Shown here: positions 35,760 through 44,893 of the stretch, in pieces
How positions within the stretch are numbered: position 1 is the stretch's first letter
Layout: each line of letters begins with the position of its first letter
Assembly (NCBI RefSeq): GCF_002278035.1
Contig: NZ_CP022603.1
Span: 1,245,501-1,309,500 of the forward strand
Source of the DNA: Ochrobactrum quorumnocens
GTDB lineage: Bacteria; Pseudomonadota; Alphaproteobacteria; Rhizobiales; Rhizobiaceae
DNA: 64,000 nt
Direction: 5' to 3'
The notes under the pieces: generated by a model
The model's database searches: none
What the model saw: only the letters and a program-made list of their open reading frames with translations
What the model was told of the DNA's origin: nothing
Position numbers and translations under genes: made by a program

Positions 35760-37064
35760 ATGGCTTCTCGCAAAACGCTCCATATCGGCATGTCACTCGC
35801 TCCCACCTGGCTAAGTGGTGACGGCTGGCGACATACAAACAGCGATATTGAAGGTGTCTTCGGATCAGACTTTTATATCGATATTGCCAAACGTGCGGAA
35901 GCTGCCAAACTCGACTTCGTGTTTCGACCTGACAGTCTGTTTCTCAACAGTCCGATCATGGAGACAACGCCCGGCTTTGCCAGTCTGGACGCGACTTTGC
36001 TGATGGGAACACTTGCCCGCGAAACGTCAAAGATCGGGTTGCTTACGACCATTTCGACCACCTTCATGGCGCCATATGCGGTGGCACGGCAGGTTTCGTC
36101 GTTGCATCATCTAAGCAATGGGCGCGCAGGCTGGAACATCGTCACCGCACTTGATGGCAATGTAAATTTCGGCCTTGATGAGATGCCGACATCCGACGAG
36201 CGCTATGCGAAAGCGGCAGAATTTACCGAAGTCGTACGCGCCTTGTGGGAAAGCTTTCCCGGTTCGGCCCTCAAGCGCGACCGGGCTAGCGGAAACTATG
36301 CAGACACGGCGCGTATTCAGCCGATCAATCACGAGGGCGATTTCTTCAAAGTCAAAGGACCGCTCAACATTCCTTCGATTGAGAATGTGCCAATCCCGCT
36401 TGTTCAGGCTGGCGCCTCACCTGCCGGTCGCAGCTTCGCGGCCTCGGTGGCCGATGCAATCTTTTCCGCAACGCCGGACATCGATGTGGCCATCAATCTA
36501 CGCAAAGACTTGCGTTCCCTTGCGCAATCTCATGGCCGCAATGAGGACGATGTGCGCCTGCTACCCGGCCTCAGCCTCTATCTCGCTCCTACACGCAAGG
36601 AAGCTGAAGAGCTGTTTTCTTATACCCACGCGCGTGGCAACCGCGCCCGCAAGATTGCCTATATTCGGGATATGACTGGTCTTGATCTCACAGACTGGCC
36701 GGAAGATCGATTGATCCGCCCGTCCGATTTACCACCGCCACCAGAAAAAGTGCGCAGCAAAACCCATGCCGGATTGCTGCAGCGCCTTCTGCAAAAAGAG
36801 ACGCTCCGCCTTGATGATTTGCTCCGCCGATCGGAAGTTATCAGCGCGGCTCATTGGCAGATCATCGGAACGGTAGATGATGCGGTTGCGCAAATCCGCC
36901 AATGGTCTGAAGCTGGAGCGATTGACGGCTTCATCACCGCACCCGGCGGCTCGACATCGTCAATGCACATGGCACTTGACGAGTTGATGCCGAGGTTGAG
37001 CGAAGCGGGGCTTTTGCGATCTGACTATACCGGCAACACGTTCGCTCACCACCTGAGCGAATAG
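35760..37064 (+). CDS. Flavin-dependent monooxygenase, NtaA/SnaA/DszA/EmoA type (luciferase-like)
   Basis: 434 residues of the bacterial luciferase-like superfamily. Visible are APTWLSGDGWR near the start, FVFRPDSLFL, GWNIVTALDGNVNFG, YAKAAEFTEVVRALWESF, INHEGDFFKVKGPLNIPSI and PLVQAGASPAGRSFAA. The tail is SDYTGNTFAHHLSE. Relatives use FMNH2 and oxygen to cleave C-N or C-S bonds in nitrilotriacetate, EDTA, sulphonates or other compounds; they need an FMN reductase, not present here. Its place behind a TonB receptor and FecBCD genes suggests it acts on the imported chelator (inference). Its TAG stop directly abuts the stop of nadC. Confidence 0.92.
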   Translation: MASRKTLHIGMSLAPTWLSGDGWRHTNSDIEGVFGSDFYIDIAKRAEAAKLDFVFRPDSLFLNSPIMETTPGFASLDATLLMGTLARETSKIGLLTTISTTFMAPYAVARQVSSLHHLSNGRAGWNIVTALDGNVNFGLDEMPTSDERYAKAAEFTEVVRALWESFPGSALKRDRASGNYADTARIQPINHEGDFFKVKGPLNIPSIENVPIPLVQAGASPAGRSFAASVADAIFSATPDIDVAINLRKDLRSLAQSHGRNEDDVRLLPGLSLYLAPTRKEAEELFSYTHARGNRARKIAYIRDMTGLDLTDWPEDRLIRPSDLPPPPEKVRSKTHAGLLQRLLQKETLRLDDLLRRSEVISAAHWQIIGTVDDAVAQIRQWSEAGAIDGFITAPGGSTSSMHMALDELMPRLSEAGLLRSDYTGNTFAHHLSE

Positions 37065-37925
37065 CTATCGGGCAAAGCTGAAGTCGAGGCCGATATCGAG
37101 GTTGGGCGCACTATGTGTCGTCCAGCCAACCGAGATAAGATCGACGCCACTTGCGGCGACAGTTGCAACCGTATCCGGGGTGATACCACCTGAGGCTTCA
37201 GCAATCGCACGACCACCGATGATTTTCACCGCTTCGCGCAATTGCGCGGGTGACATATTATCGAGCAGGACCGCATCGACGCCAATTGCCACTGCTTCAT
37301 GCAGTTGTTCGAGTGTATCGACCTCAACTTCAATTTTGACCATATGCCCAGCATTCGCTTTGGCGCGCTGGATGGCTTCACCAACGCCGCCTGCAACTGC
37401 GATATGATTGTCTTTGATAAGCACCGCATCATAAAGCGCAAACCGATGGTTCATGCCACCGCCTGCCCGCACGGCATATTTTTGTAAAGCTCGCAGGCCC
37501 GGCATGGTCTTGCGCGTACACACGATTGCAGCCTTCGTGCCCTGAGCGGCTTTGACCAGATTGGCCGTTGCAGTGGCAACACCCGACATATGGCCGAGGA
37601 AATTCAGCGCGGTTCGTTCGGCTGCAAGAATGCTGCGCGACGAGCCGGACACGCGAGCGAGCGTCGTGCCCTCTCCCAGAAAATCGCCGTCATTGACCAT
37701 TCGCTCAAAGGCAACCGAAGGGTCAACAAGCCGAAACGCCATTTCGGCAACGTCCAGGCCGGCAATGGCACCGGGCTGACGCAGGCTGAACACCATGGTC
37801 GAGTGATGACCTGATGGCACAACCGCATTGCTGGTGATGTCGCCCGCAAGTCCGAGGTCTTCAAGAAGTGTGGCCCGCACCAGCGGTTCGATGAGCAAAG
37901 GCGAAAGGCGTGGTAGATCCATCAT
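37065..37925 (-). CDS. nadC: Quinolinate phosphoribosyltransferase
   Basis: Third enzyme of de novo NAD synthesis, making nicotinate mononucleotide from quinolinate and PRPP. 286 residues. EDLGLAGDITSNAV near the start, RTALNFLGHMSGVAT, CTRKTMPGLRALQKYAVRAGGGMNHRFALYDAVLIKDNH (contains substrate arginines, lysine and histidine) and ASGGITPDTVATVAASGVDLISVGWTTHS are all intact. The start overlaps the nadB stop by 4 bases. Confidence 0.96.
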   Translation of the reverse strand: MMDLPRLSPLLIEPLVRATLLEDLGLAGDITSNAVVPSGHHSTMVFSLRQPGAIAGLDVAEMAFRLVDPSVAFERMVNDGDFLGEGTTLARVSGSSRSILAAERTALNFLGHMSGVATATANLVKAAQGTKAAIVCTRKTMPGLRALQKYAVRAGGGMNHRFALYDAVLIKDNHIAVAGGVGEAIQRAKANAGHMVKIEVEVDTLEQLHEAVAIGVDAVLLDNMSPAQLREAVKIIGGRAIAEASGGITPDTVATVAASGVDLISVGWTTHSAPNLDIGLDFSFAR

Positions 37926-39427
37926 GCGATCCTCGATAAAGGCTCAGCCAGAGCGATTTCGCGTGCAAGCAAAAAAGTCTGCTCGAATGTGTAATAGCTG
38001 CGCTCGGGTTGCGCGCTTTTCTCAGGATAATCTGTTCGGGCATGGCTGCCGCGCGACTCACGCCGCTCAAATGCTGCGACACTCATAATGAGTGCTACCG
38101 CAGCAGCGTCATCCGTCTGCGCGAGTGGCAGAAGTGCTGTAATCGCCGAACGCAAGCCGTCGTCATCGCGCAACAGACCCAAATGCCGGGAGGCAATTGA
38201 TCGCACATAAGGCAGACTGGAAGATGGGCACTTGGCTTTCGAAACAAGCGGCAGCGTGGCAGCATGCGGCATAGTTGCAATAGCGCGGCCTGCTCGAAGA
38301 CCCATGACGGCAGCTTCTAAAAGCGAGTTGCTCGCCAGACGATTTGCTCCATGCAGTCCGGTGCAGGCGGCTTCCCCCACAGCCCAAAGCCCCGCAAGGC
38401 TGGTGCGGCCATCGCTATCAGTTGCCACGCCGCCCATATGGTAATGGGTGGCAGGCCGAACCGGCATCACGTCGCAAGACGGATCGATGCCGTATTGTTT
38501 GCACAGCGCATCAATGCCGGGAAACCGCTTTGCAAAGCCTTTGTCCAATGATGCGCGTGCATCGAGAAACACTTTGCAACCTTGCGTTAGTTGCTGCCCA
38601 ATTGCCCGCGCAACCACATCACGCGCGGCCAGTTCCTGTCCCGGAATATCCCGCATGAAGCGCTCGCCGCGATCATTGACGAGGATCGCCCCTTCACCAC
38701 GCACAGCCTCACTGATCAAAGGCAAGCGCGATGCAGACACCGCCAAAGCGGTCGGATGAAACTGCACAAACTCCATATCGGCAAGCACGGCACCAGCACG
38801 CCCGGCTAGTGCTGCCCCTTGACCGAGATTGCCAAGCGGCGTGGTGGTCGCTTCATAAAGCCCACCGGCACCGCCTGTTGCTAGCACTACAGCACAGCCC
38901 GCAACGGGCCCAAAGCCTTCGAGATCAACACCCGCGATGCGCCCATCTTGCTTGATAAGCCGCAGCGCGCGGGTGTTTTCTTTAATTGTTATCGATGGGG
39001 TGGCGCGCCCTTTAGCGGCAAGCACGCGCATAATGCCTGCGCCCGTCGCATCGCCATCAACATGGACGATGCGTTGACGGCTGTGCGCTGCCTCAAGGCC
39101 AAGCGCATAAGATCCATCCGATTTTCGATCAAAGCGAACGCCATAATGTTCAAGCGCTGCAATCGCTTCGGGAGCAGCGTCAATTATGTCTTTTGCAACT
39201 GCGGCGTCGCAAAGACCAGCACCCGCTGCCAGCGTATCCGCCAGATGCAGAGCTGCGCTATCATCGTCACCAAGGCTTGCTGCGATACCGCCTTGCGCCA
39301 AAGGGCTTGAGCCATCGAACGCAAAGGTTCCCGCGGTCACCAGCATCACAGGTTGCGGCGCAAGGGTCAGCGCCGTCATCAATCCTGCGAGACCACTGCC
39401 GATAACAATCACAGGAGTGGCGCTCAT
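37922..39427 (-). CDS. nadB: L-aspartate oxidase
   Basis: First step of NAD synthesis: FAD-dependent oxidation of aspartate to iminoaspartate. 501 residues. FAD-binding [13 protein letters not shown] at the N-terminus, [34 protein letters not shown], and the catalytic [10 protein letters not shown] to [46 protein letters not shown] region. The C-terminal helical domain is shorter than in E. coli NadB. Overlaps nadA and nadC by ATGA. Confidence 0.95.
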   Translation of the reverse strand: MSATPVIVIGSGLAGLMTALTLAPQPVMLVTAGTFAFDGSSPLAQGGIAASLGDDDSAALHLADTLAAGAGLCDAAVAKDIIDAAPEAIAALEHYGVRFDRKSDGSYALGLEAAHSRQRIVHVDGDATGAGIMRVLAAKGRATPSITIKENTRALRLIKQDGRIAGVDLEGFGPVAGCAVVLATGGAGGLYEATTTPLGNLGQGAALAGRAGAVLADMEFVQFHPTALAVSASRLPLISEAVRGEGAILVNDRGERFMRDIPGQELAARDVVARAIGQQLTQGCKVFLDARASLDKGFAKRFPGIDALCKQYGIDPSCDVMPVRPATHYHMGGVATDSDGRTSLAGLWAVGEAACTGLHGANRLASNSLLEAAVMGLRAGRAIATMPHAATLPLVSKAKCPSSSLPYVRSIASRHLGLLRDDDGLRSAITALLPLAQTDDAAAVALIMSVAAFERRESRGSHARTDYPEKSAQPERSYYTFEQTFLLAREIALAEPLSRIA

Positions 39428-40395
39428 ACTGCAAGCATCCGTTCGACCGCGCGGCGTGCGGGCTCGGCAATAGCAGGATCAACTGTCACTTCATGGCGAT
39501 TTTCTTCAAGCGCCTGGCGAATATTGGCAAGCGTGATCCGCTTCATGTGTGGGCAGAGATTGCAAGGCCGGATGAATTCGACCTCGGGATGATCGACGGC
39601 AACATTGTCGCTCATCGAACATTCAGTAAGCAGAACCACACGTTGCGGCTTCTTCTCACCGACAAAGTCAGACATGACAGCCGTTGACCCGGCAAAATCC
39701 GCAGCTTCTACCACTTCCGGCGGGCATTCAGGATGCGCCAAAACCATCACGCCGGGATGGTTTTCACGCAACTGTCGGATATCATCAGGGGTGAAGCGCT
39801 CATGCACCTCGCAATGGCCGTGCCAAGCGAGAATTTCCACATGGGTTTCACGCGCAATGTTCTGCGCGAGATATTCGTCGGGGATCATCAGCACACGCGG
39901 CACGCCAAGCGACTCGACCACTTTTTTCGCATTGCCCGATGTGCAGCAAATATCAGACGCTGCCTTAACCGCAGCCGAGGTATTGACATAGGTGATGATT
40001 GGCACGCCCGGATGCGCCTCGCGCAGAAGTGCTACATCTTGCGGTGTGATCGAATCCGCAAGCGAGCAACCCGCGGCCATATCGGGGATCAGCACAGTCT
40101 TTTTGGGGTTTAGCAGCTTGGCCGTCTCGGCCATAAAATGGACGCCGGCTAGCACAATCACATCAGCTTCAACATCAATCGCCTTGCGAGCGAGTGCGAG
40201 ACTGTCTCCAACAATATCCGCGACGCAGTGAAAGATTTCCGGGGTCTGGTAATTGTGCGCGAGAATAACCGCGTTGCGCTTGCGCTTCAGCTCCAGGATT
40301 GCCGCGACATCGTCTTCGAAACCCATCCATTCGGCTTTGGGCAGCACCGACGCCACACGATCATAAAGCTTTGATACGGAAACGAATTCATTCAT
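39424..40395 (-). CDS. nadA: Quinolinate synthase A
   Basis: Condenses iminoaspartate with dihydroxyacetone phosphate to quinolinate using a [4Fe-4S] cluster. 323 residues. [25 protein letters not shown] near residues 35-60, the cluster cysteines in [29 protein letters not shown] and [15 protein letters not shown], and [21 protein letters not shown] are present. It is the first gene of nadABC; its promoter carries two ATACTC-N5-GAGTAT operators. Confidence 0.96.
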   Translation of the reverse strand: MNEFVSVSKLYDRVASVLPKAEWMGFEDDVAAILELKRKRNAVILAHNYQTPEIFHCVADIVGDSLALARKAIDVEADVIVLAGVHFMAETAKLLNPKKTVLIPDMAAGCSLADSITPQDVALLREAHPGVPIITYVNTSAAVKAASDICCTSGNAKKVVESLGVPRVLMIPDEYLAQNIARETHVEILAWHGHCEVHERFTPDDIRQLRENHPGVMVLAHPECPPEVVEAADFAGSTAVMSDFVGEKKPQRVVLLTECSMSDNVAVDHPEVEFIRPCNLCPHMKRITLANIRQALEENRHEVTVDPAIAEPARRAVERMLAV

Positions 40396-40446
40396 GGCGG
40401 CCTCCCGAGCAGCGCATAAAATTCCGCTGTTGCGGAATATCCAATT

Positions 40447-40463
40447 ATACTCAGTATGAGTAT
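40447..40463. promoter_or_regulatory. NadQ/NrtR-type operator 1 of nadABC
   Basis: ATACTC-AGTAT-GAGTAT, a perfect 6-bp-arm palindrome 52 bases upstream of the nadA ATG. Identical arms occur in operator 2, centred 34 bases away (about three helical turns). Confidence 0.8.
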
Positions 40464-40480
40464 TTCATAGATGCGCAGTT

Positions 40481-40497
40481 ATACTCGATTCGAGTAT
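40481..40497. promoter_or_regulatory. NadQ/NrtR-type operator 2 of nadABC
   Basis: ATACTC-GATTC-GAGTAT, the same arms and spacing as operator 1. It ends 5 bases from the stop of the regulator gene. Confidence 0.8.
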
Positions 40498-40501
40498 ATT
40501 G

Positions 40502-41413
40502 TCAATCACGAGAGATGGGGAGCTTTGTTCCTGCGAGATGCCGCTCAGAAAGCGCGCGTTCCTCAACAATCGAATAGCGGAAACGGAACAGTTTCGCCGG
40601 GCGACCACCGGTTTCACTGTCGCTTTCGCCGGTTTCTTCAACGAGATCCTGCTGTTCGATCAGACGGCGGAAATTCTGTTTATGCAGCCGCAATCCTGCC
40701 AATGCCTCAACGGTGCGCTGCAACTGCAAAAGGGTAAAACTGTCGGGCATCAATTCGAAAACAACCGGCCGATATTTGATCTTGGCCCGCAACCGCGCGA
40801 TGGCTGTCGCAAGAATGCGGCGATGATCGGCAAACATGTGACGACCGTTTTCTTCGTCGCCCTTTCCGGCTTCGCTCACCAGACCGGCTTCATAGAGCAG
40901 TTCATAGCGCTGAAGCACAAGATCTTCATTCCAACGCTCGCCATTCAGTCCAAACGAAAATGCAATGCGCCGCAAGCGCTGCGCAGTCAGATCAGCAGAT
41001 AGCGCCTGATGCGACCAGACCCGCAGACCATTGCTCAGATGACCAACGACCTCCGGCACGCCCTGTCGATGGTCTTCCCATGGCAGATAGTCATACCAGC
41101 CGCGCCAGCTGGCCTGCTGACCAGCCACATCGTCCTCGCGCACGAGGCCAAGATAGCTGATCGAAATCGTGCGTTCTCCCTGCCTGTGACGGTCGCGATC
41201 GGCAAATGTATAAAGCTGTTCGAGATAACCGACGGGATGTGCGGTTTCCGTCTGCACCCAGGCCCGCAACCCAGCCTGCAATGAACGGTGTTCCGTCTCA
41301 AATGGACCGGACGGCAAAGCCTGCCCTTGACGCACAGTCATGACACGCGGCTGCTCACCTGTGACAGCGGTCAAAACAGCGATCAGCTCGGTATGGGCAA
41401 TATCGTCGGTCAA
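40502..41413 (-). CDS. nadQ: NadQ/NrtR-type regulator of NAD biosynthesis
   Basis: 303 residues. The N-terminal part is Nudix-like (EHRSLQAGLRAWVQTETAHPVGYLEQLYTFADRDR and SYLGLVRE) but lacks the catalytic Nudix box. The C-terminal part is a winged helix-turn-helix (LLQLQRTVEALAGLRLHKQNFRRLIEQQDLVEETGE, then GGRPAKLFRFR). This is the architecture of NrtR/COG4111-type repressors that sense NAD metabolites; alphaproteobacterial members are called NadQ. It lies directly upstream of nadABC on the same strand, with the twin operators between. Confidence 0.85.
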   Translation of the reverse strand: MTDDIAHTELIAVLTAVTGEQPRVMTVRQGQALPSGPFETEHRSLQAGLRAWVQTETAHPVGYLEQLYTFADRDRHRQGERTISISYLGLVREDDVAGQQASWRGWYDYLPWEDHRQGVPEVVGHLSNGLRVWSHQALSADLTAQRLRRIAFSFGLNGERWNEDLVLQRYELLYEAGLVSEAGKGDEENGRHMFADHRRILATAIARLRAKIKYRPVVFELMPDSFTLLQLQRTVEALAGLRLHKQNFRRLIEQQDLVEETGESDSETGGRPAKLFRFRYSIVEERALSERHLAGTKLPISRD

Positions 41414-41533
41414 TGCGGCAGTTTCTTTCTTTGCTCAACACCCAGAGGCGTAGAAAACCCCATGAATGGTTGTGCGTTGGATAACACATAAAATCAATTC
41501 AAAAGCTTAGCGTCGGCATCAGCTATCCGCCAT

Positions 41534-41562
41534 AAAAAAACGCCGCCTAGTGGGCGGCGTTT
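41534..41562 (-). terminator. Terminator of the amino-acid ABC transporter operon
   Basis: On the minus strand AAACGCCGCCC-ACTA-GGCGGCGTTT is followed by TTTT. It is 24 bases past the binding-protein stop. Confidence 0.92.
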
Positions 41563-41585
41563 CAATCAGACTAAAACTGTCGCAA

Positions 41586-42437
41586 TTACGGCGTTACGTC
41601 GAAGCCGAACCACTTTTCGGAAAGCTTCTTGATCGTACCGTCAGCCTTGGCTGCTTCGATGGCTTCGTTGAACATTTTCTGAAGTTCAGGTTCGTTCTTA
41701 CGGATACCAACAGCAACACCACGTCCGAGAATGCCGCCCTTGAAGTAAGGACCGGTCATGACGATGTCTTCATTGCCTGGCTTCTTGGCAGCATCGCTAA
41801 GATAGGCCAACGAAGCAACGATCAGATCGACGCGACCCGACTTGAGGTCAAGGTCATGCTGGTCGGTGGTCTTGTATTCGCGGATGTCAGTTGAATCCTT
41901 GAAATACTTATCGAGAAGGGTAAGGCCGAGCGAAGCGGTCTGAACACCAACAGTGCGGCCCTTAATTTCGGCAGCGATCTCGTCGATTGCCTTCTGGCTC
42001 GCCTCTTCATCTTTGGCAAGATAAAGCGTGTCGCCGGTGTGTGGCAGCTTGGCGAACGGGCTATCCTTTAGCGTTGCGAAGGTCTGTGGCGTCAGGCCGT
42101 AGGAAACCGTGAAATCGATGGTTTCTTCACGCTTTGGCGTCGCGGTCAGGCCAGCCATGATCGCATCGAACTTGCCAGCGTTGAGCGCCGGGATAATGCC
42201 GTCGAATGGCTGTGCAACCATGGTGCACTCGACCTTCATGCGGGCGCAGAGATCCTTGTAGAGATCAACTTCATAACCATCCAGCGTGCCATCTGGCTTG
42301 GTGAAGTTATACGGACGAAAAGCACCTTCCGTTGCGATAGTGATTTTGGTCCACTTCTTTTCTTCTGCATGAGCAGAAGCGGTGGTGAGAACCAGTGCAG
42401 AAACGAACAGGGCTTTGAACAATCCCAGGGGCTTCAT
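41586..42437 (-). CDS. Polar amino-acid-type periplasmic binding protein
   Basis: 283 residues of the family 3 (HisJ/ArgT-like) binding proteins. The signal peptide is KPLGLFKALFVSALVLTTAS with cleavage after SAHA, then ATEGAFRPYNFTKPDGTLDGYEVDLYKDLCARM, which is the ligand-binding start, and FDAIMAGLTATPKREETIDFTVSYG. It is the last gene of the permease-permease-ATPase-binding-protein set, transcribed towards lower coordinates with 67 bases between it and the ATPase. Close in type to opine/arginine-binding proteins; ligand not known. Confidence 0.92.
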   Translation of the reverse strand: MKPLGLFKALFVSALVLTTASAHAEEKKWTKITIATEGAFRPYNFTKPDGTLDGYEVDLYKDLCARMKVECTMVAQPFDGIIPALNAGKFDAIMAGLTATPKREETIDFTVSYGLTPQTFATLKDSPFAKLPHTGDTLYLAKDEEASQKAIDEIAAEIKGRTVGVQTASLGLTLLDKYFKDSTDIREYKTTDQHDLDLKSGRVDLIVASLAYLSDAAKKPGNEDIVMTGPYFKGGILGRGVAVGIRKNEPELQKMFNEAIEAAKADGTIKKLSEKWFGFDVTP

Positions 42438-42503
42438 TTGAATTACCTTACGCAGTTATTTTCTGACGCGCCTTGTGGCACAGATCAGCGTTGTTTGAAA
42501 TAA

Positions 42504-43310
42504 TCAGGCTGCATTTTCGTGGCTGATAAACTTGCGGAAACGCTCGGATTTCGAATTTCCGAACACTTCTTCAGGCGCGCCGTCTTCTTCGACCAATCCC
42601 TGATGCACAAACACCACACGATTGGACACATCCCGGGCAAAACCCATTTCATGGGTTACGACCAGCATGGTGCGGCCTTCTTCGGCCAGACCGCGCATAA
42701 CGCGCAACACTTCGCCGACCAGTTCCGGATCGAGCGCCGATGTTGGTTCATCAAAAAGCATGACTTTCGGCTTCATGGCAAGCGCACGCGCAATTGCCGC
42801 GCGCTGCTGCTGACCGCCGGAAAGATGTGCAGGGTAGAAGTCACGCTTGTCTGCGATGCCGACCTTGGCCAAAAGTGCTTCCGCTTCTTCCACGCATTCA
42901 GCGCGCGAACGGCCCTGAACATAGATCGGCGCTTCGATGATGTTTTCGAGAATGGTCTTGTGGGACCAGAGATTGAAGCTCTGGAACACCATGCCAAGCT
43001 CGGATCGAATGCGCGAGACTTGCTTCTTGTCTGTCGGATAGGGTTCGCCCTTTGAATTCTTCGCCATGCGAATAGTCTCGCCCGACACGGTAACCGTACC
43101 CGATGTCGGGATTTCCAACAGATTGATGCAACGCAGGAAGGTTGACTTGCCGGAACCGGAAGAGCCGAGGATCGAGATCACTTCGCCTTCGCGTGCTTCA
43201 AGTGAAATACCCTTGAGCACTTCATTGGCGCCGAAGCTCTTGCGGAGGTTTTCGACTTTCAGAGCCACATTCGTCTTAATCGCGGCATTTGGAGATACGA
43301 CTTTACTCAC
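42504..43310 (-). CDS. Polar amino-acid ABC transporter ATPase (HisP/OccP type)
   Basis: 268 residues: Walker [10 protein letters not shown] near 50, insertion [20 protein letters not shown] typical of HisP/OccP, Q-loop [10 protein letters not shown], signature [15 protein letters not shown], Walker [21 protein letters not shown] and switch [22 protein letters not shown]. Starts inside the stop of the upstream permease (ATGA overlap). Confidence 0.95.
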   Translation of the reverse strand: MSKVVSPNAAIKTNVALKVENLRKSFGANEVLKGISLEAREGEVISILGSSGSGKSTFLRCINLLEIPTSGTVTVSGETIRMAKNSKGEPYPTDKKQVSRIRSELGMVFQSFNLWSHKTILENIIEAPIYVQGRSRAECVEEAEALLAKVGIADKRDFYPAHLSGGQQQRAAIARALAMKPKVMLFDEPTSALDPELVGEVLRVMRGLAEEGRTMLVVTHEMGFARDVSNRVVFVHQGLVEEDGAPEEVFGNSKSERFRKFISHENAA

Positions 43311-44026
43311 GATGTTTTTCCTTCGGTGGTGATCTTGACGACGGGCTGGCGCAGATATGGCGTCAGCTTGTATTCCGCAAACATCAGTGCGCGCGTCAGA
43401 ACGAAGTTGATGGCGAGATAGATGGCACCCGCAATGACGAATACCTCAATCGCACGATAGGTTTCCGCGATCAGCTTGGCGGCGATGCCGGTCACTTCCA
43501 TCAGTGTAATGATGGAGGCCAACGAGGTTGCCTTGACCATGGAGATCATTTCATTGCCATAACCGGGCAGTGCCTGACGGATCGCCAGTGGCATAACGAT
43601 ACGGCGGAAGCAGGTGAAACGCGACATGCCGCAGGCTTTAGCAGCTTCGATCTGACCGCTTGGTACTGACAGAAGGCCGCCACGAATGATTTCGCTGGCG
43701 TAAGCCGCGTTATTCAAAGTCAGCGCAATGATCGCACACCAGTAAGGTTCACGCAGGATCGGCCACAGGAACGAGTAGCGGATGACCGGGAACTGGCTCA
43801 GGCCGTAATAGATGATGAAGATTTGTACCAGAAGCGGCGTACCGCGAAACACGAACACGTAGAGACGGGCAATCCAGTCAAGAACAGCGATACCCGACAG
43901 ACGCATCATGGCAAAAAGCAGTGCCAGAATTGCGCCAAACACGATCGAACTTGCAGCGAGCTGCAACGTGAGTGGCACGCCACTCAACATCTGCATGAAG
44001 GCTTCAGAATAAAATTCGAGGTTCAT
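43307..44026 (-). CDS. Polar amino-acid ABC permease (HisM type)
   Basis: 239 residues, about five helices. The coupling motif [58 protein letters not shown] (EAA loop) is intact. Pairs with the preceding HisQ-type permease, with ATGA overlaps on both sides. Confidence 0.94.
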   Translation of the reverse strand: MNLEFYSEAFMQMLSGVPLTLQLAASSIVFGAILALLFAMMRLSGIAVLDWIARLYVFVFRGTPLLVQIFIIYYGLSQFPVIRYSFLWPILREPYWCAIIALTLNNAAYASEIIRGGLLSVPSGQIEAAKACGMSRFTCFRRIVMPLAIRQALPGYGNEMISMVKATSLASIITLMEVTGIAAKLIAETYRAIEVFVIAGAIYLAINFVLTRALMFAEYKLTPYLRQPVVKITTEGKTS

Positions 44027-44739
44027 TTTGCCCTCCTGACGCCACGCGAGAAGTGGCGTTCAGCTCTTTGCAGGATGGTGCCTGAAACCGATGAAATCAG
44101 CAGGTACAACGCACCGGCAATGAGATAGAAGTTGAACGGCAGACCGGTCGATCCGGCACCGATCTGTGACTGACGCAGAATATCAACCACACCGACAACA
44201 GAGATCAGTGCAGACTCCTTGAGTGCCACCTGCCAGACATTGCCGAGGCCCGGCAAAGCGTGACGCAACGCCAAGGGAGCAATGATACGGCGGAACTTGA
44301 GCGCCTGTCCCATGCCACACGCGGAGGCTGCTTCAAGCTCACCTTTGGAAACCGCCCGGAATGCACCGCGAAACACTTCCGTATGATGCGCGCCGCAGGA
44401 AATGCCGATTGCCAGCACACCCGCGAGAAATGCCGGAAAGCCGACAAAGCCTTGCGCGCCAAACATCCGGCCTATCGCAGTAACAGCAGCACTGCCACCG
44501 AAATAAAACAGATAGATCACCAGCAGATCAGGAATGCCGCGGATGATTGTGGTGTAACCATCGGCAATACCGCGCAGCGCAAGACCACCCGAAATCTTCG
44601 CCCAGGCTGCAAACACGCCGATGATTGCGCCAAGAAGAAAGCCCAAAACAGCAAGCGACACGCTCACCAGTGCGGCCATCATCAGCACATGGCCCCAGCC
44701 ATCCGGCCCGAAGCTTAAGATATCGAGAAAGGCCTTCAT
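44023..44739 (-). CDS. Polar amino-acid ABC permease (HisQ type)
   Basis: 238 residues. The EAA loop reads EVFRGAFRAVSKGELEAASACGMGQALKFRRIIAPLALRHALPGLGNVWQVALKESAL, and TTIIRGIPDLLVIYLFYFGG is the typical earlier segment. First gene of the transporter set, 135 bases downstream of the AbgB-like gene, from which it is separated by a palindromic repeat. Transcription may continue from the amidohydrolase. Confidence 0.94.
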   Translation of the reverse strand: MKAFLDILSFGPDGWGHVLMMAALVSVSLAVLGFLLGAIIGVFAAWAKISGGLALRGIADGYTTIIRGIPDLLVIYLFYFGGSAAVTAIGRMFGAQGFVGFPAFLAGVLAIGISCGAHHTEVFRGAFRAVSKGELEAASACGMGQALKFRRIIAPLALRHALPGLGNVWQVALKESALISVVGVVDILRQSQIGAGSTGLPFNFYLIAGALYLLISSVSGTILQRAERHFSRGVRRAK

Positions 44740-44848
44740 GATGCATCAGGCCTTGTGGGGCATAAGGAAATGAACGTCATATTGTTTTCCGGAAATCTCT
44801 TTTAGGCTGGTGCTTCATTTAGAGCGCGTCTTTATATTTTGATCGAAC

Positions 44849-44893
44849 ACGCATCTTAGTCCTAAAACCGTTTCTCACTTTTCGGGACGCACT
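44849..44893. repeat. Rhizobiales-type palindromic element, copy overlapping a gene end
   Basis: ACGCATCTTAGTCC...GGGACGCACT ends with core TAAAACCGTTTCTCACTTTT. The right third lies inside the AbgB-like gene and encodes its last residues and stop codon. Confidence 0.75.

Noticed and set aside
40420..40445. Uptake-island operator (ATTGCGGAAT-like) upstream of nadA
   Set aside because: Only a short TTGCGGAATAT match with no second half; the NadQ palindromes explain this promoter better.
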